From contig NZ_JAKKIE010000012.1 of the NCBI RefSeq assembly GCF_021742065.1, positions 1 to 64,000 of the forward strand: a DNA stretch of 64,000 nt, given 5' to 3'. Shown here piece after piece: positions 18,289-26,407 of the stretch (within the stretch, counting starts at the first letter, position 1; every line of letters begins with the position of its first letter). Under the pieces are notes generated by a model that saw nothing but the letters and a program-made list of their open reading frames with translations, made no database searches and was not told the DNA's origin. The DNA is from Rhizorhapis sp. SPR117. Lineage in GTDB: Bacteria > Pseudomonadota > Alphaproteobacteria > Sphingomonadales > Sphingomonadaceae. The translations under genes were made by a program, and so were the position numbers.

Positions 18289-19065
18289 ATGGCCGAGGCA
18301 GAGAAGCCCGATCTCACTAATCTGACCGTGGAGCTCCTGAGCGCCTATGTGTCGAACAACACCGTGCCGAGTTCTGAGCTCGCCGAGCTGATTCGGACGA
18401 CGCGAGCCGCGCTGGGAGGGGAAGCCGTTCCCGCGCCGCCGTCCGAGCCGGAGTACGCCCCAGCCGTTTCGGTGCGCAAAAGCCTGGCATCGCCCGACCA
18501 TATTGTGAGCTTGATCGACGGCAAACCTTATAGGAGCCTCAAGCGGCATCTTTCGTCGCACGGGCTGACGCCGAACGAGTACAAGGTCCGCTTCGGGCTT
18601 GCCAAGGATTATCCGATGGTCGCGCCGGGCTATTCGCAACAGCGGCGTGAGGTTGCGCAGCGTCTCGGCCTCGGACGCAAAAAGGCAGCGGCGCCTACGG
18701 AGTCGGCGGCGCCCAGAGAGGCGGAGGCGCCCGTGGAAGCGGAGGCGCCGGCCGGCCCTGTGTCGGCTCCGAGAGCGCGCGCAGAACAGCCGAGCCGAAT
18801 ACGAAAAGCAAAGACCGCGCCCGCGGCCGTGGCAGCCGTTCCGCCGACGGGCGAAGCCGCGGCCGACACCTCCGCAAGCGCGACGAAAGCACGAAAGACG
18901 CGGCCCGGAAAACTTGCGACGGTGAAGGCCAAACTTGGCCGGGAAGGCGAGACGCCGGCGGGCAAGAAGGCAGGAACGCGGCGGAGTCGCGGCGCGGCCG
19001 CTGAGACGCCGGTGAATGCCGGCGATACCGACGCAGCGGCAGCCTCGCCGCAGCCTGCAGAATAG
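18289..19065 (+). CDS. Ros/MucR-family DNA-binding protein without cysteines, with long Ala/Lys-rich tail
   Basis: A 258-residue protein. Residues 1-35 match the MucR N-terminal oligomerisation segment (LTVELLSAYVSNNTVPSSELAELI). Residues about 66-125 match the Ros/MucR core (SLIDGKPYRSLKRHLSSHGLTPNEYKVRFGL, then DYPMVAPGY). The zinc-ligand cysteines expected before KSLKRHL are absent; no cysteine occurs anywhere in the chain. The last 130 residues are a low-complexity tail of Ala, Pro, Glu, then Lys and Arg, like histone H1 tails. MucR proteins bind AT-rich promoters and repress virulence, motility or exopolysaccharide genes. The start is the ATG preceded by GGAG; an upstream ATG four codons earlier is possible. 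Confidence 0.85.
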   Translation: MAEAEKPDLTNLTVELLSAYVSNNTVPSSELAELIRTTRAALGGEAVPAPPSEPEYAPAVSVRKSLASPDHIVSLIDGKPYRSLKRHLSSHGLTPNEYKVRFGLAKDYPMVAPGYSQQRREVAQRLGLGRKKAAAPTESAAPREAEAPVEAEAPAGPVSAPRARAEQPSRIRKAKTAPAAVAAVPPTGEAAADTSASATKARKTRPGKLATVKAKLGREGETPAGKKAGTRRSRGAAAETPVNAGDTDAAAASPQPAE

Positions 19066-19105
19066 GGGTTCTGGCCTTCGGCGGAGCGGCCGAGGGTCGG
19101 GTCGC

Positions 19106-19360
19106 TCACGGGCGGTCATCGAGTCTTTGCCTACCGCGCCGATCAACCTGCGTGCAGAGGCGGTAGGCGGCGCGACGACCCTGGGGTGAAGCCGTGGCGG
19201 TGAATAGCGCGGCAAACTCTCCATCGTCATCGGGAAGGTCAACGACGTCGCGGCTTCTGGTCAGCTTCTTGATTTCGATCGCGGCCGCACTGCCAAGCGT
19301 CGCAAGGGCGATGTTGAAGGCACCGGCGAAGCATTTGTCGGACATGGGTTTCTCGTCCAT
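19106..19360 (-). CDS. Hypothetical 84-residue protein
   Basis: Begins MDEKPMSDKCFAGAFNIALATLG, then AIEIKKLTRSRDVVDLPDDDGEFAALF and a basic C-terminus. No family recognised with certainty. The ATG at 19360 has GGAGA seven bases before it, which decides the start; the open frame further upstream is low in quality. It is divergent from the next gene. Confidence 0.6.
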   Translation of the reverse strand: MDEKPMSDKCFAGAFNIALATLGSAAAIEIKKLTRSRDVVDLPDDDGEFAALFTATASPQGRRAAYRLCTQVDRRGRQRLDDRP

Positions 19361-19524
19361 GTAGGGATCTCCGGATCGCGATCGTTCAGTGTGATCAGCC
19401 TGCCCGGCTCTCCTCTTCCATCTGATCGACACCGGCCGTCCCGGAGGGCTGTGCGTGGATTTTGCTCCTATTCTACGTCTTATTCTCGATTGCGAGGAGC
19501 CGATGTGCGAGATAGCCACAAGGC

Positions 19525-19887
19525 ATGAGCGAGAATCGACGAATCCTGTCCCTGTGCTTGCAAGATGACGAGCCGGCCGAAAATGATCCGGATGAAAATG
19601 TATTTGCGCATGCGATCGCAAATCACCTTTGCGTGCGCGTGACCCACAATCGCGGCCTGATGATCCTTGCTCCGCATGTCGTGTTCACGCGCGGGGGCGA
19701 GCGGTTCGTGGACGCTGTCGTGATCGAAAGAAATGGTGAAAGGCCGGCCGAACCTAAGCTGGACATGTTGAAGTTCTCGAGTCTGAAGGGTCCGGTTATT
19801 ACTTCGGAGCCGTTCTTTCCTTTTCAGGACTATGATGCCGGCGACGATCGCTATGCCGAGAAGATCATCGCCCGGATCGACAGCTGA
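19525..19887 (+). CDS. Hypothetical 120-residue protein (sphingomonad type)
   Basis: The sequence is protein-like throughout (FAHAIANHLCVRVTHNRGLMILAPHVVFTRGGERFVDAVVIERNG, then EPFFPFQDYD). The pattern of a short beta-rich domain (RVTHNRG...MILAPHVVF) is reminiscent of WYL-like sensing domains, but the match is weak and only an impression. No partner is obvious. The ribosome site is poor (AAGG close to the ATG). Confidence 0.65.
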   Translation: MSENRRILSLCLQDDEPAENDPDENVFAHAIANHLCVRVTHNRGLMILAPHVVFTRGGERFVDAVVIERNGERPAEPKLDMLKFSSLKGPVITSEPFFPFQDYDAGDDRYAEKIIARIDS

Positions 19888-19987
19888 TTCCGGCGCCTGG
19901 AGCGCAAACCGGAAGCGAGGTGCGTCGCCGCATTCGACGTGCCGGGGCCAGTCACCGGCTACGGTAAGAGCGATCAATCTGCTGGGG

Positions 19988-20233
19988 GTGGACTTGGGTC
20001 TTATTGACGAATTGCTGGAAAACGGCGGACACTTCATCGCCGAGCGCGGCGAAAGGCGGGCGACATTCCGGCCAGTCAGCGACCGTGGCGGCGATGTCGC
20101 GTCGTTCCAGACCATTGTTCGGCGGCTGCGGGATCATGAGGGCGAGGGCTATACGATCATACAAGACCATATGTCATCTCATCATGGGCTTGATTTTGTC
20201 GACCTGGTAATTCTCTCGGTCGGAGCGGGTTAG
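19988..20233 (+). CDS. Hypothetical 81-residue protein (possible)
   Basis: The frame VDLGLIDELLENGGHFIAERGERRATFRPVSD... IIQDHMSSHHGLDFVDLVIL is compositionally protein-like and follows the previous gene by 100 bases on the same strand. The start is unsure: a GTG at 19988 is proposed, with only a weak purine tract. An overlapping antisense frame is less protein-like. No family recognised. Confidence 0.4.
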   Translation: MDLGLIDELLENGGHFIAERGERRATFRPVSDRGGDVASFQTIVRRLRDHEGEGYTIIQDHMSSHHGLDFVDLVILSVGAG

Positions 20234-20614
20234 GCTCGGAAGCTGCCCGATGGCGCCAGACCCATTGCCTTGTCGGATCTGCGTTTCCCTTGAAGGCACC
20301 CAGTTCCGGCTGCCGCCAACTATTCGTTTGATATTCGGTTGGCGAAAATTGCGTCGATAGCAAGCCTTTCGATAGGTCGAATGTTCACAGTCCGCCTTTT
20401 TCGGTCAGCCCAAGATGCATGTGGGGATGACCTCATCCGCAAACAGCCGGTGATCGTCTTAGCCGCGGGCGCCGAGTTATGGCATGCTCCGGCCTAACAG
20501 AGCCTGCGCTGTGCCGCTGGCGCGGATGTCCAGCCCGGCGACATTGGAGCGAACGGCGGCTCTCTCAGCCTGTCGAGCCCTCAAGGCCCATCGGGCCGCG
20601 GGGAGGATGGGCCG
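20234..20614. other. Intergenic stretch without a supported gene
   Basis: About 380 bases downstream of the sensor kinase gene and of the small hypothetical (convergent ends). Nothing beyond short spurious frames was seen. Confidence 0.4.
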
Positions 20615-21655
20615 TCATAAAGGTTCGCGGGCCGGAATCCCGGAGGCAGTATGGGCGATCGAGATTGTCGTGCCCGGATATCCGGCCTCGGTCTGAACGG
20701 TCGCATCAAGCTGATTTGCCAGAGCCTCGACAATGCTCGTACCGAGACCTGGTTTGGCACTCGCCATTGTCTCGGGTGTTCCGACGCCATCGTCGCTGAC
20801 CGATAGCTTCCACTCGGCCTCGTGCGAGTGATAGTCGACGAGGATCTTGCCGCTGTGGTCGCCTGGAAAGGCATGCTTGAGCGCGTTGATTACCAGCTCG
20901 GTGACGATGAGGCCGAGGCTCACCGAGATGTCCGCGCTTACGCTGCTGCCATCTGCGGTCACCGCAATGGACACCTGATCATGGTTGCGGATCATGGATG
21001 CGCCGAGGCTTTGGCAAAGCTGGGTGAAGTAGCCATGCAACTCGACCTCACCCAGCCTCGATGCAGCGAGCTGCTGCTGAACGGTGGCGATCGACATGAC
21101 CCGGTGGTGCGCGTCATGGAGATGGCTGCGGGTTTCCTCGGACTGCACGCGCCGTGCGCTCTGCATGAGCACGCTGGCGATGATCTGCAGGCTGTTGGCG
21201 ACGCGATGCTGCAGCTCCTGGAGGAGGATCGCCTTCTCGCGCAGCAGATCGTCCTTGAGCTTCTCGCTGATCCGCGCCTCGGTGACGTCGGAAATGGTGA
21301 GCAGCAGCCGTATCTGTTCGGCATCGCCATAGTCGAGATTCTGGGCATTGAGGACGAGCCGTCGCGGCGCTGCATCGCCTTTGAGGTCCATCTCATAGGC
21401 CTCGATCCTGGCAATCCCGGAGAGCGTTGCGTTGAGCAGGGATCTAAGCTGCGGCACATCCCACTCGCCCGCACCAAGCTTGAACAGCGGCTTTCCAGCC
21501 ACATTCTTGGGATCAAGAGAGAAGGTGCGATAGAAGGATGCGCTGCCGGCGATCACCCCCAGATCCCCGTCGAGCAGCAGCGCCGGCGCGGCCGTCGAAG
21601 CCAGGATCGCGAGCGCCAGATTATGCCCGACATCGGGATGGGTGGTTCGGTTCAC
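20615..21655 (-). CDS. PAS-HisKA_2 sensor histidine kinase
   Basis: A 346-residue soluble kinase. Residues about 15-125 are a PAS-like sensor (ALLLDGDLGVIAGSASFYRTF). The dimerisation/phosphoacceptor helix is HisKA_2 type with LQELQHRVANSLQ (His about 150). The ATPase domain has the N-box LIVTELVINALKHAF and the G1 box VSDDGVGTP, then GLGTSIVEALANQL. HisKA_2/HWE kinases in alphaproteobacteria often feed the general stress response. No response regulator is adjacent. The start is the second GTG (21655), because AAGGGG lies at a proper distance from it while a GTG nine bases earlier sits inside that tract. An inverted repeat covers this ribosome site. Confidence 0.88.
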   Translation of the reverse strand: MNRTTHPDVGHNLALAILASTAAPALLLDGDLGVIAGSASFYRTFSLDPKNVAGKPLFKLGAGEWDVPQLRSLLNATLSGIARIEAYEMDLKGDAAPRRLVLNAQNLDYGDAEQIRLLLTISDVTEARISEKLKDDLLREKAILLQELQHRVANSLQIIASVLMQSARRVQSEETRSHLHDAHHRVMSIATVQQQLAASRLGEVELHGYFTQLCQSLGASMIRNHDQVSIAVTADGSSVSADISVSLGLIVTELVINALKHAFPGDHSGKILVDYHSHEAEWKLSVSDDGVGTPETMASAKPGLGTSIVEALANQLDATVQTEAGYPGTTISIAHTASGIPAREPL

Positions 21656-21659
21656 GATC

Positions 21660-21700
21660 TTCACCCCTTCCGGGGAAAACCGGAAAGCTCGCGGGGTGAA
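21660..21700 (-). promoter_or_regulatory. Nested inverted repeat covering the kinase ribosome-binding site
   Basis: In the mRNA sense the outer arms TTCACCCC (21700-21693) and GGGGTGAA (21667-21660) enclose inner arms TTCCGG and CCGGAA. The right outer arm contains the Shine-Dalgarno of the kinase. A two-tier hairpin would hide it, so translational control is possible. Structure inferred by eye. Confidence 0.45.
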
Positions 21701-21847
21701 AGCTGTGTCCGGGTAACAGCGATTGAGTCGCCCCTCGGACCGGGAGCATGGAATCGCAGCGTTATCCTAGCATGGATCGTGCGCAAACCAGCGTCTATTC
21801 GACACCGGATCAATCTTCCCTCCTGGACCGTGCCGGGAAGCGAGCAA

Positions 21848-22243
21848 TCAGGCGGCGCCATCGGGCGGCAGCCGATAATAGTCGGTGACGCGCCGACCGT
21901 AGCTCTCATCGAAGACCGGAGCCGAATCCGGCCGGAAACTGGGGGCGCCCTCGAGCAGTCGCTTGTCGATCGCCACTGCATAGCTGTCCTGTTTCTCTTC
22001 ATAGCGGAACGTCGCCCAGGGAATGGGATGATAGCTCTGACCCAGGCCCAGGAAACCGCCCGAAGACAGGATCACGTAGGCGACCTGGCCGGTCCGCTTG
22101 TCGAGAACGAGCTTGTCGATGGTGCCAAGCTTGTCGCCGTCACGGCCATGGACAGCCATGCCTCGGACATCCTCGGCGCAAATCAGCATGGTCGTGCCGA
22201 TGGCAGTTTCGATGGGAATTTCTGCATTGGTGGCCACGGCCAT
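21848..22243 (-). CDS. PRC-barrel domain protein
   Basis: A 131-residue protein with a PRC-barrel-like beta domain: TMLICAEDVRGMAVHGRDGDKLGTIDKLVLDKRTGQVAYVILSSGGFLGLGQSYHPIPW. The family includes stress-associated and photosynthetic-reaction-centre-like barrels with varied roles. The start is the ATG at 22243, with GGAA and GGAG upstream. It lies among general-stress-type genes on the same strand. Confidence 0.85.
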   Translation of the reverse strand: MAVATNAEIPIETAIGTTMLICAEDVRGMAVHGRDGDKLGTIDKLVLDKRTGQVAYVILSSGGFLGLGQSYHPIPWATFRYEEKQDSYAVAIDKRLLEGAPSFRPDSAPVFDESYGRRVTDYYRLPPDGAA

Positions 22244-22306
22244 TCTCCATTCCAAGGAATATCCGGGCGGCAGGCACGCGCCCGCCGCCCGGTCATCGTG
22301 CAAGCG

Positions 22307-22753
22307 TCAAACCAGGCTGTGCTTCAGCGCGCTGGCCTGGTCGTGACCTGCCTTGACCGAAGCGGAGGCTTCCCGGATCACCGCGAGCGTGGCCGGTTGC
22401 AGGTCCGGATCCCTCAGAGCCTCTCCGAACTTTGCCTTGATGTGATCCTCGCCGCGTTCGACCTCCTCCACGACCGCCTTGTCGTTCTTGCCGGTGAGCG
22501 CCTGCTTGAGGTTCATGAAACTGCGATGTGCGGCGCCCAGAAGGCTGGAGCGCTCCTCCGGCTTGTCGCCCAGCGCTCGAACTCTGGCCTGCAAAGAAGC
22601 GACGACCTGTGCCCGATCACGCGCGAAGTCCGCGAAGATCGTGGCGAACCGCGTGCTTTTAGCATCTTCGGCTGCGTCTTCGAAGCCCTTGATGCTGTCG
22701 AGCGTCGTGGTGATAAGACCATTGAGGACGGAAACGTCGTGCGTATCGCTCAT
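22307..22753 (-). CDS. Ferritin-like four-helix protein, PA2169/DUF2383 family
   Basis: A 148-residue helical protein. Motifs of the family: VSVLNGLITTTLDSIKGFEDAAED, RDRAQVVASLQARVRALG, LLGAAHRSFMNLKQALTG, VERGEDHIKAKFGEALRD, and VKAGHDQASALK at the end. These have the Glu/His pattern of ferritin-like bundles, although metal binding is not established. The start has AAAGGA eight bases upstream. Neighbours on the same strand are PRC-barrel and DUF4142 proteins, a common stress-response company. Confidence 0.88.
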   Translation of the reverse strand: MSDTHDVSVLNGLITTTLDSIKGFEDAAEDAKSTRFATIFADFARDRAQVVASLQARVRALGDKPEERSSLLGAAHRSFMNLKQALTGKNDKAVVEEVERGEDHIKAKFGEALRDPDLQPATLAVIREASASVKAGHDQASALKHSLV

Positions 22754-22812
22754 ATTCGAATCCTTTGATCGTCGAGAAGCCGGCCGGACAGCGCTCTGCC
22801 CGGCCTTGACCC

Positions 22813-23397
22813 TCAGTTCGCCGAAAGCGCCGAAGGCAGGAGCGCGTTGCCCTGCTGAAGCTGCTGCTCGATAATCGGAACGCCATTTCCGGCGACCTGT
22901 TTCAGCGACTGGTCGGCGCCATCCTCGGCATAGCCCTTGTACGTGGCCCAGCTGGCCTGCTGCACCTGTGCAGATTGGGTGAGGTACAGATTGTCGAACG
23001 AGCCGCGAGGTGTCTTGCGGAGCAGCTTGAGCATCGAGGCGCGTTCGGCAGACAGGTTGGATGTCGGCCTGGTGATCTTGCGCTGATCGTTGCTGAGCGA
23101 GGCGACGAGCGTCTGCTGGGCAGTTTCTGAATCCGAGATGATGCGGCGGGCATAATCCTTGACGTCGCTGCGCTGCGAACGGGTCAAGCTGAGACGACCG
23201 GCCGCGATCTGGTACTGGTTGCCGTCGGACGCTGCCGCGGAAAATCCCGCGCCATCGAGGCCGTGTATGGGCGCAACGCCGGCGTTCGCGTTCGAATAGC
23301 TGCCGGTCGTGGCCGGGGAGGTGGACTGGGCCGCTGCAATCGTCGCAGCGCCGAGGGTAGCCGTTCCCAAGAGAAGGGCAAAAACAGTAAGTTTCAT
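22813..23397 (-). CDS. DUF4142 secreted protein
   Basis: A 194-residue exported protein. A signal peptide (MKLTVFALLLGTATLGAATIAAAQ) precedes a helical DUF4142 domain (AASDGNQYQIAAGRLSLTRSQRSDVKDYARRIISDSETAQQTL), the same fold as ferritin-like predicted outer-membrane proteins. The start is the ATG at 23397. Sixty bases separate it from the DUF2383 gene downstream. Role unknown; often induced by stress. Confidence 0.88.
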   Translation of the reverse strand: MKLTVFALLLGTATLGAATIAAAQSTSPATTGSYSNANAGVAPIHGLDGAGFSAAASDGNQYQIAAGRLSLTRSQRSDVKDYARRIISDSETAQQTLVASLSNDQRKITRPTSNLSAERASMLKLLRKTPRGSFDNLYLTQSAQVQQASWATYKGYAEDGADQSLKQVAGNGVPIIEQQLQQGNALLPSALSAN

Positions 23398-23716
23398 GTC
23401 GTGTTCCTTCGTGGCGCGGCAACCGACAGGTTTTGCCTGCAAGAATGGACGCACCGGTTCGTTGGCTGGAAGACGCGCCTTCGGAATTGAAAGGTATCGC
23501 TTGGAGCTGCCTGATAACGATCAGCCGATAGAATCGTTACAGGCTGGTTCGCTTTTATTTCTAGTTTCGGCCATCGTCCTGAAGATAGCCGACAAATTCT
23601 TGTCCGGAGGAGCCGAAAGGAGCGTCAGGAACGCTATCAGCGACTGGGGGTTATGGACTTTCCGGGTACGATGCGTCGATGTGGCCAAATCGTCTTCTGG
23701 ATGACAGGAGAATGGC
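23398..23716. other. Divergent promoter region, stress genes
   Basis: About 320 bases between the DUF4142 gene (leftward) and the GlsB gene (rightward). No gene is supported. I looked for an EcfG-type GGAAC-N16-CGTT promoter and did not find a convincing one on either strand. Confidence 0.4.
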
Positions 23717-23974
23717 GTGGGAATTATCATGTGGCTCATCGTCGGCGGCGTCATCGGGTGGCTTGCCAGCCTCATCATGCGGACCGACGGCCAGCAGGGC
23801 ATCATCCTGAACATTGTGGTAGGCATTGTCGGCGCTTTCATCGGCGGCCTGATCCTGGCCCGAGGCGAGATCAACAATGCGCCGCTGACGATCACGACAT
23901 TCCTCGTCTCGCTGGCGGGCGCGGTCATATTGCTTGCCATCGTCAATCTGGTGCGCCGCGGTTCGCTGCGCTGA
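23717..23974 (+). CDS. GlsB/YeaQ/YmgE-family small membrane protein
   Basis: An 85-residue protein with three hydrophobic segments, beginning MGIIMWLIVGGVIGWLASLIM, a family signature, then GIILNIVVGIVGAFIGG. These are stress-induced inner-membrane proteins of unknown mechanism. It starts at a GTG six bases after AGGAG. The IS110 element follows directly. Confidence 0.88.
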   Translation: MGIIMWLIVGGVIGWLASLIMRTDGQQGIILNIVVGIVGAFIGGLILARGEINNAPLTITTFLVSLAGAVILLAIVNLVRRGSLR

Positions 23975-23984
23975 CGTGATGGGG

Positions 23985-25290
23985 TGGACGGCCCCTGCAC
24001 CAGCGTAGCTGTGCAATGATGTGGTCGTTGAGCCACGTCTAGGAGTTGATCCATGCAGCAGGATGTTGTGACCGTCGGTGTCGATCTGGCGAAGAACGTG
24101 TTTCAGGTTCATGCAATCGGGGCCGACGGAAAGGTGTTGGTGCGCCGACAGCTTCGGCGCGGCGAAGTGGTGAAGTTCTTCTCATCGTTGCCGCCGTGCC
24201 TGGTTGGGATGGAGGCGTGCGCATCGGCGCACCATTGGGGTCGAGAGCTACTGGCGCTGGGCCATGATGTCCGGTTGATGCCGCCCGCCTATGTGAAGCC
24301 ATACGTGAAGCGCGGGAAGACCGATGCCGCAGATGCCGAGGCTATTTGCGAGGCGGTGACCCGGCCAACGATGCGGTTCGTAGCGGTAAAGAGTGTTGAT
24401 CAGCAGGCGGTGCTGATGCTCCACAAGACTCGCGATCTGCTCGTGCGACAGCGAACCGCATTGATCAACGCTTTGCGGGCGCACCTGGCGGAGTACGGCA
24501 TCGTCAGTGGCAAGGGGCCCGGCGGCGTCACCGTGCTGATGAAACTCCTTCACGAGGAGCAGGCGAAGCTGCCGGCACACGCCCGTTCAGCGCTGCATAC
24601 CATCGGGTCTCAACTACGCTCGTTGGCAAGCGAGATTGACCGGCTCGAGGCGCAGATTCTCGCCTGGCACCGGGCCGACGAAACTAGTCGCCGGCTTGCA
24701 ACCATCCCTGGCATTGGTCCGATTACCGCGTCGGCCATCGCTGCGGCCGTGCCTGATGCTTCGCTCTTTCGGTCAGGCCGGCAGTTTGCTGCCTGGCTCG
24801 GGCTTACGCCGAGGCCCCATAGCTCTGGCGGTAAGGAGCGGCTTGGCGGCATCAGCAAGCAGGGCGACGGGTACCTCCGCAAATTGCTGGTCGTCGGTGC
24901 GACCGCGGTGATGCGGATGGCGCGTAAGGACACCACCAGACAGCCATGGATTGCGCAACTGCTCGAGCGCAAGCCGGTGAAAATCGCGACCGTAGGCCTA
25001 GCTAACAAGACAGCCCGCATCGCCTGGGCCGTGATGGCGCACAAGGAAGTCTACGCAGCGCCCGCTGCGTGACCGCTTTCCTCATTGCCCGCTGAAGCGA
25101 GCGGAGGGATGGTGTAAGGGCAGCTGAGTGGTGATGACAAACCGGTCAGACCGGGGATCGAACAAACCCAGGGGAGCAGAGCGCTTCGAGCGCGATGACG
25201 TGATTAGGGATCCGATCCGCGGACTTCATCAGGGCCAGCAGCCATGCGGTGCTGCGCGAACAGGCCGAACACATGGATGCACCCGACCGG
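23985..25290 (+). mobile_element. IS110-family insertion sequence (ends approximate)
   Basis: The transposase gene is surrounded by about 70 bases on the left and about 220 bases of non-coding sequence on the right that carry no other gene except the tail of cyoA reading in from the opposite strand. IS110 elements have no simple terminal repeats, so the ends given are estimates from neighbouring genes. In IS110 elements the non-coding end encodes a bridge RNA; the longer right flank (25073 to about 25290) is the likelier place here. Confidence 0.6.
24053..25072 (+). CDS. IS110-family transposase (DEDD recombinase)
   Basis: A 339-residue, apparently intact transposase. The N-terminal RuvC-like DEDD domain shows VGVDLAKNVFQVH (first Asp), CLVGMEACASAHHWGREL (Glu) and KRGKTDAADAEAICEA (Asp pair). 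The C-terminal Transposase_20 domain has TIPGIGPITASAIAAAV, GRQFAAWLGLTPRPHSSGGKERLGGISKQGDGYLRKLL with the conserved serine. These enzymes act with a bridge RNA. Confidence 0.95.
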   Translation: MQQDVVTVGVDLAKNVFQVHAIGADGKVLVRRQLRRGEVVKFFSSLPPCLVGMEACASAHHWGRELLALGHDVRLMPPAYVKPYVKRGKTDAADAEAICEAVTRPTMRFVAVKSVDQQAVLMLHKTRDLLVRQRTALINALRAHLAEYGIVSGKGPGGVTVLMKLLHEEQAKLPAHARSALHTIGSQLRSLASEIDRLEAQILAWHRADETSRRLATIPGIGPITASAIAAAVPDASLFRSGRQFAAWLGLTPRPHSSGGKERLGGISKQGDGYLRKLLVVGATAVMRMARKDTTRQPWIAQLLERKPVKIATVGLANKTARIAWAVMAHKEVYAAPAA

Positions 25291-26249
25291 TGCTCATCGC
25301 TACACGAAAGCTCTTGCACCGCAGGGGCCGTCCACACATGCGCCATCACGTCGCTCATGCAGGGCTTGTCCGGCTCGACGCAGCGATTGAGGACGCGGTC
25401 GAACAACTGGGGCTGCACCGCCGCGTAGCGGATCACCGGGACCTTCTCGCTCGGCTGCTCGAGCCTGAGGTAATCGGCCGCCGTGAGAGCGCCCCCGTCC
25501 TTTTTCACGCGGGCGACCCAGCGATCGAAGTCGGCCGGCGCCATGCCATGCAGCTGAAAGCGCATGTCGGAATGGCCGCGCCCCGTATAATTGCCGGAGT
25601 AGCCCCAGCTGTCGCCCGGCTTGTTGAGGACGGCATTCAACTGCGATTGCATGCCTGGCATCGCATAGATCATGCCGGCCATCGTGGGCGCGTAGAAGGT
25701 GCTGAACTGGCTGGTCGAGGTGATCGAGAAGTGGACGGGGACGTCCACCGGGAGCGCGAGCTCGTTCACCGTGGCGATGCCCAGCTCGGGATAGATGAAC
25801 AGCCATTTCCAATCGAGCCCGACGACCTGCACCTTGAGCGGCTTGGCGTCGGCGGGAACGGGTCTGCCGGGGCCAATGCGCTCGAGCGGACGGAAAGGAT
25901 CGAGCAGATGCGTGCTGGTCCAGGTGACCGCGCTCAGCGCGATGATGATCAGGAGCGGACAGGACCAGATGACCAGCTCGAGGGTCGTCGAATGATCGAA
26001 GTCGGGGTCGTATATCTTGTTGGGGTTGCCTCGACGATAGCGCCAGGCGAACACCACGGTCATCGTCATCACGGGAACGATGATGATCAGCATCAGGCCG
26101 ACCGCGACGAGGATGAGGTTGCGCTGCTGGAGGGCGATGTCGCCGGTCGGGTTCATCACGACCATGTTGCAGCCACCGAGCAAGGCAAGCGCGCCGGCGG
26201 CGGAAACGGCTCGAGTCACGCCGCGAATTGTGGGTTCTCTTCCTGGCAT
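25146..26249 (-). CDS. cyoA: Cytochrome bo3 ubiquinol oxidase subunit II (CyoA), orphan with altered C-terminus
   Basis: A lipoprotein signal peptide with lipobox ALLGGC is followed by two membrane helices (LILVAVGLMLIIIVPVMTMTVVFAW; LVIWSCPLLIIIALSAVTW) and the cupredoxin domain (GLDWKWLFIYPELGIATVNELALP, STSQFSTFYAPTMAGMIYAMPGM). The start is the ATG at 26249. CyoA is normally followed by cyoB, cyoC and cyoD; here the next DNA is IS110 and stress genes. The native sequence seems to end around CMSDVMAH; the last 45-50 residues (DEHRSGASMCSA... to the stop) fall in the presumed IS right end and are basic and cysteine-containing, unlike CyoA. Without the other subunits it cannot form an oxidase by itself. 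Confidence 0.88.
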   Translation of the reverse strand: MPGREPTIRGVTRAVSAAGALALLGGCNMVVMNPTGDIALQQRNLILVAVGLMLIIIVPVMTMTVVFAWRYRRGNPNKIYDPDFDHSTTLELVIWSCPLLIIIALSAVTWTSTHLLDPFRPLERIGPGRPVPADAKPLKVQVVGLDWKWLFIYPELGIATVNELALPVDVPVHFSITSTSQFSTFYAPTMAGMIYAMPGMQSQLNAVLNKPGDSWGYSGNYTGRGHSDMRFQLHGMAPADFDRWVARVKKDGGALTAADYLRLEQPSEKVPVIRYAAVQPQLFDRVLNRCVEPDKPCMSDVMAHVWTAPAVQELSCSDEHRSGASMCSACSRSTAWLLALMKSADRIPNHVIALEALCSPGFVRSPV

Positions 26250-26407
26250 AGGACCCGATAGCCCTCCCTGGCTGCCGCGACTTTGACGGGAATCAAGTGA
26301 TCGCCATCGCGAGTCGGCCATCGTCATTAAACAGATCGCGAATCTTCGCGTCGGTGTTAAACTGCTGGCGCACACTACATTTTGATCTGGGATGAGGAAA
26401 GCACGGG

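Noticed and set aside
20822..22768. 648-codon frame antisense to the sensor kinase and PRC-barrel genes
   Set aside because: It spans two genes and a gap on the other strand; composition is not protein-like.
22754..23422. N-terminal extension of the DUF2383 frame
   Set aside because: The extra residues are an off-frame reading of the DUF4142 gene; the ATG at 22753 has the ribosome site.
23398..23716. EcfG-type stress promoter in the divergent gap
   Set aside because: No GGAAC with a properly spaced CGTT was found on either strand; the GGAAC near 23405 is within the ribosome-site region.
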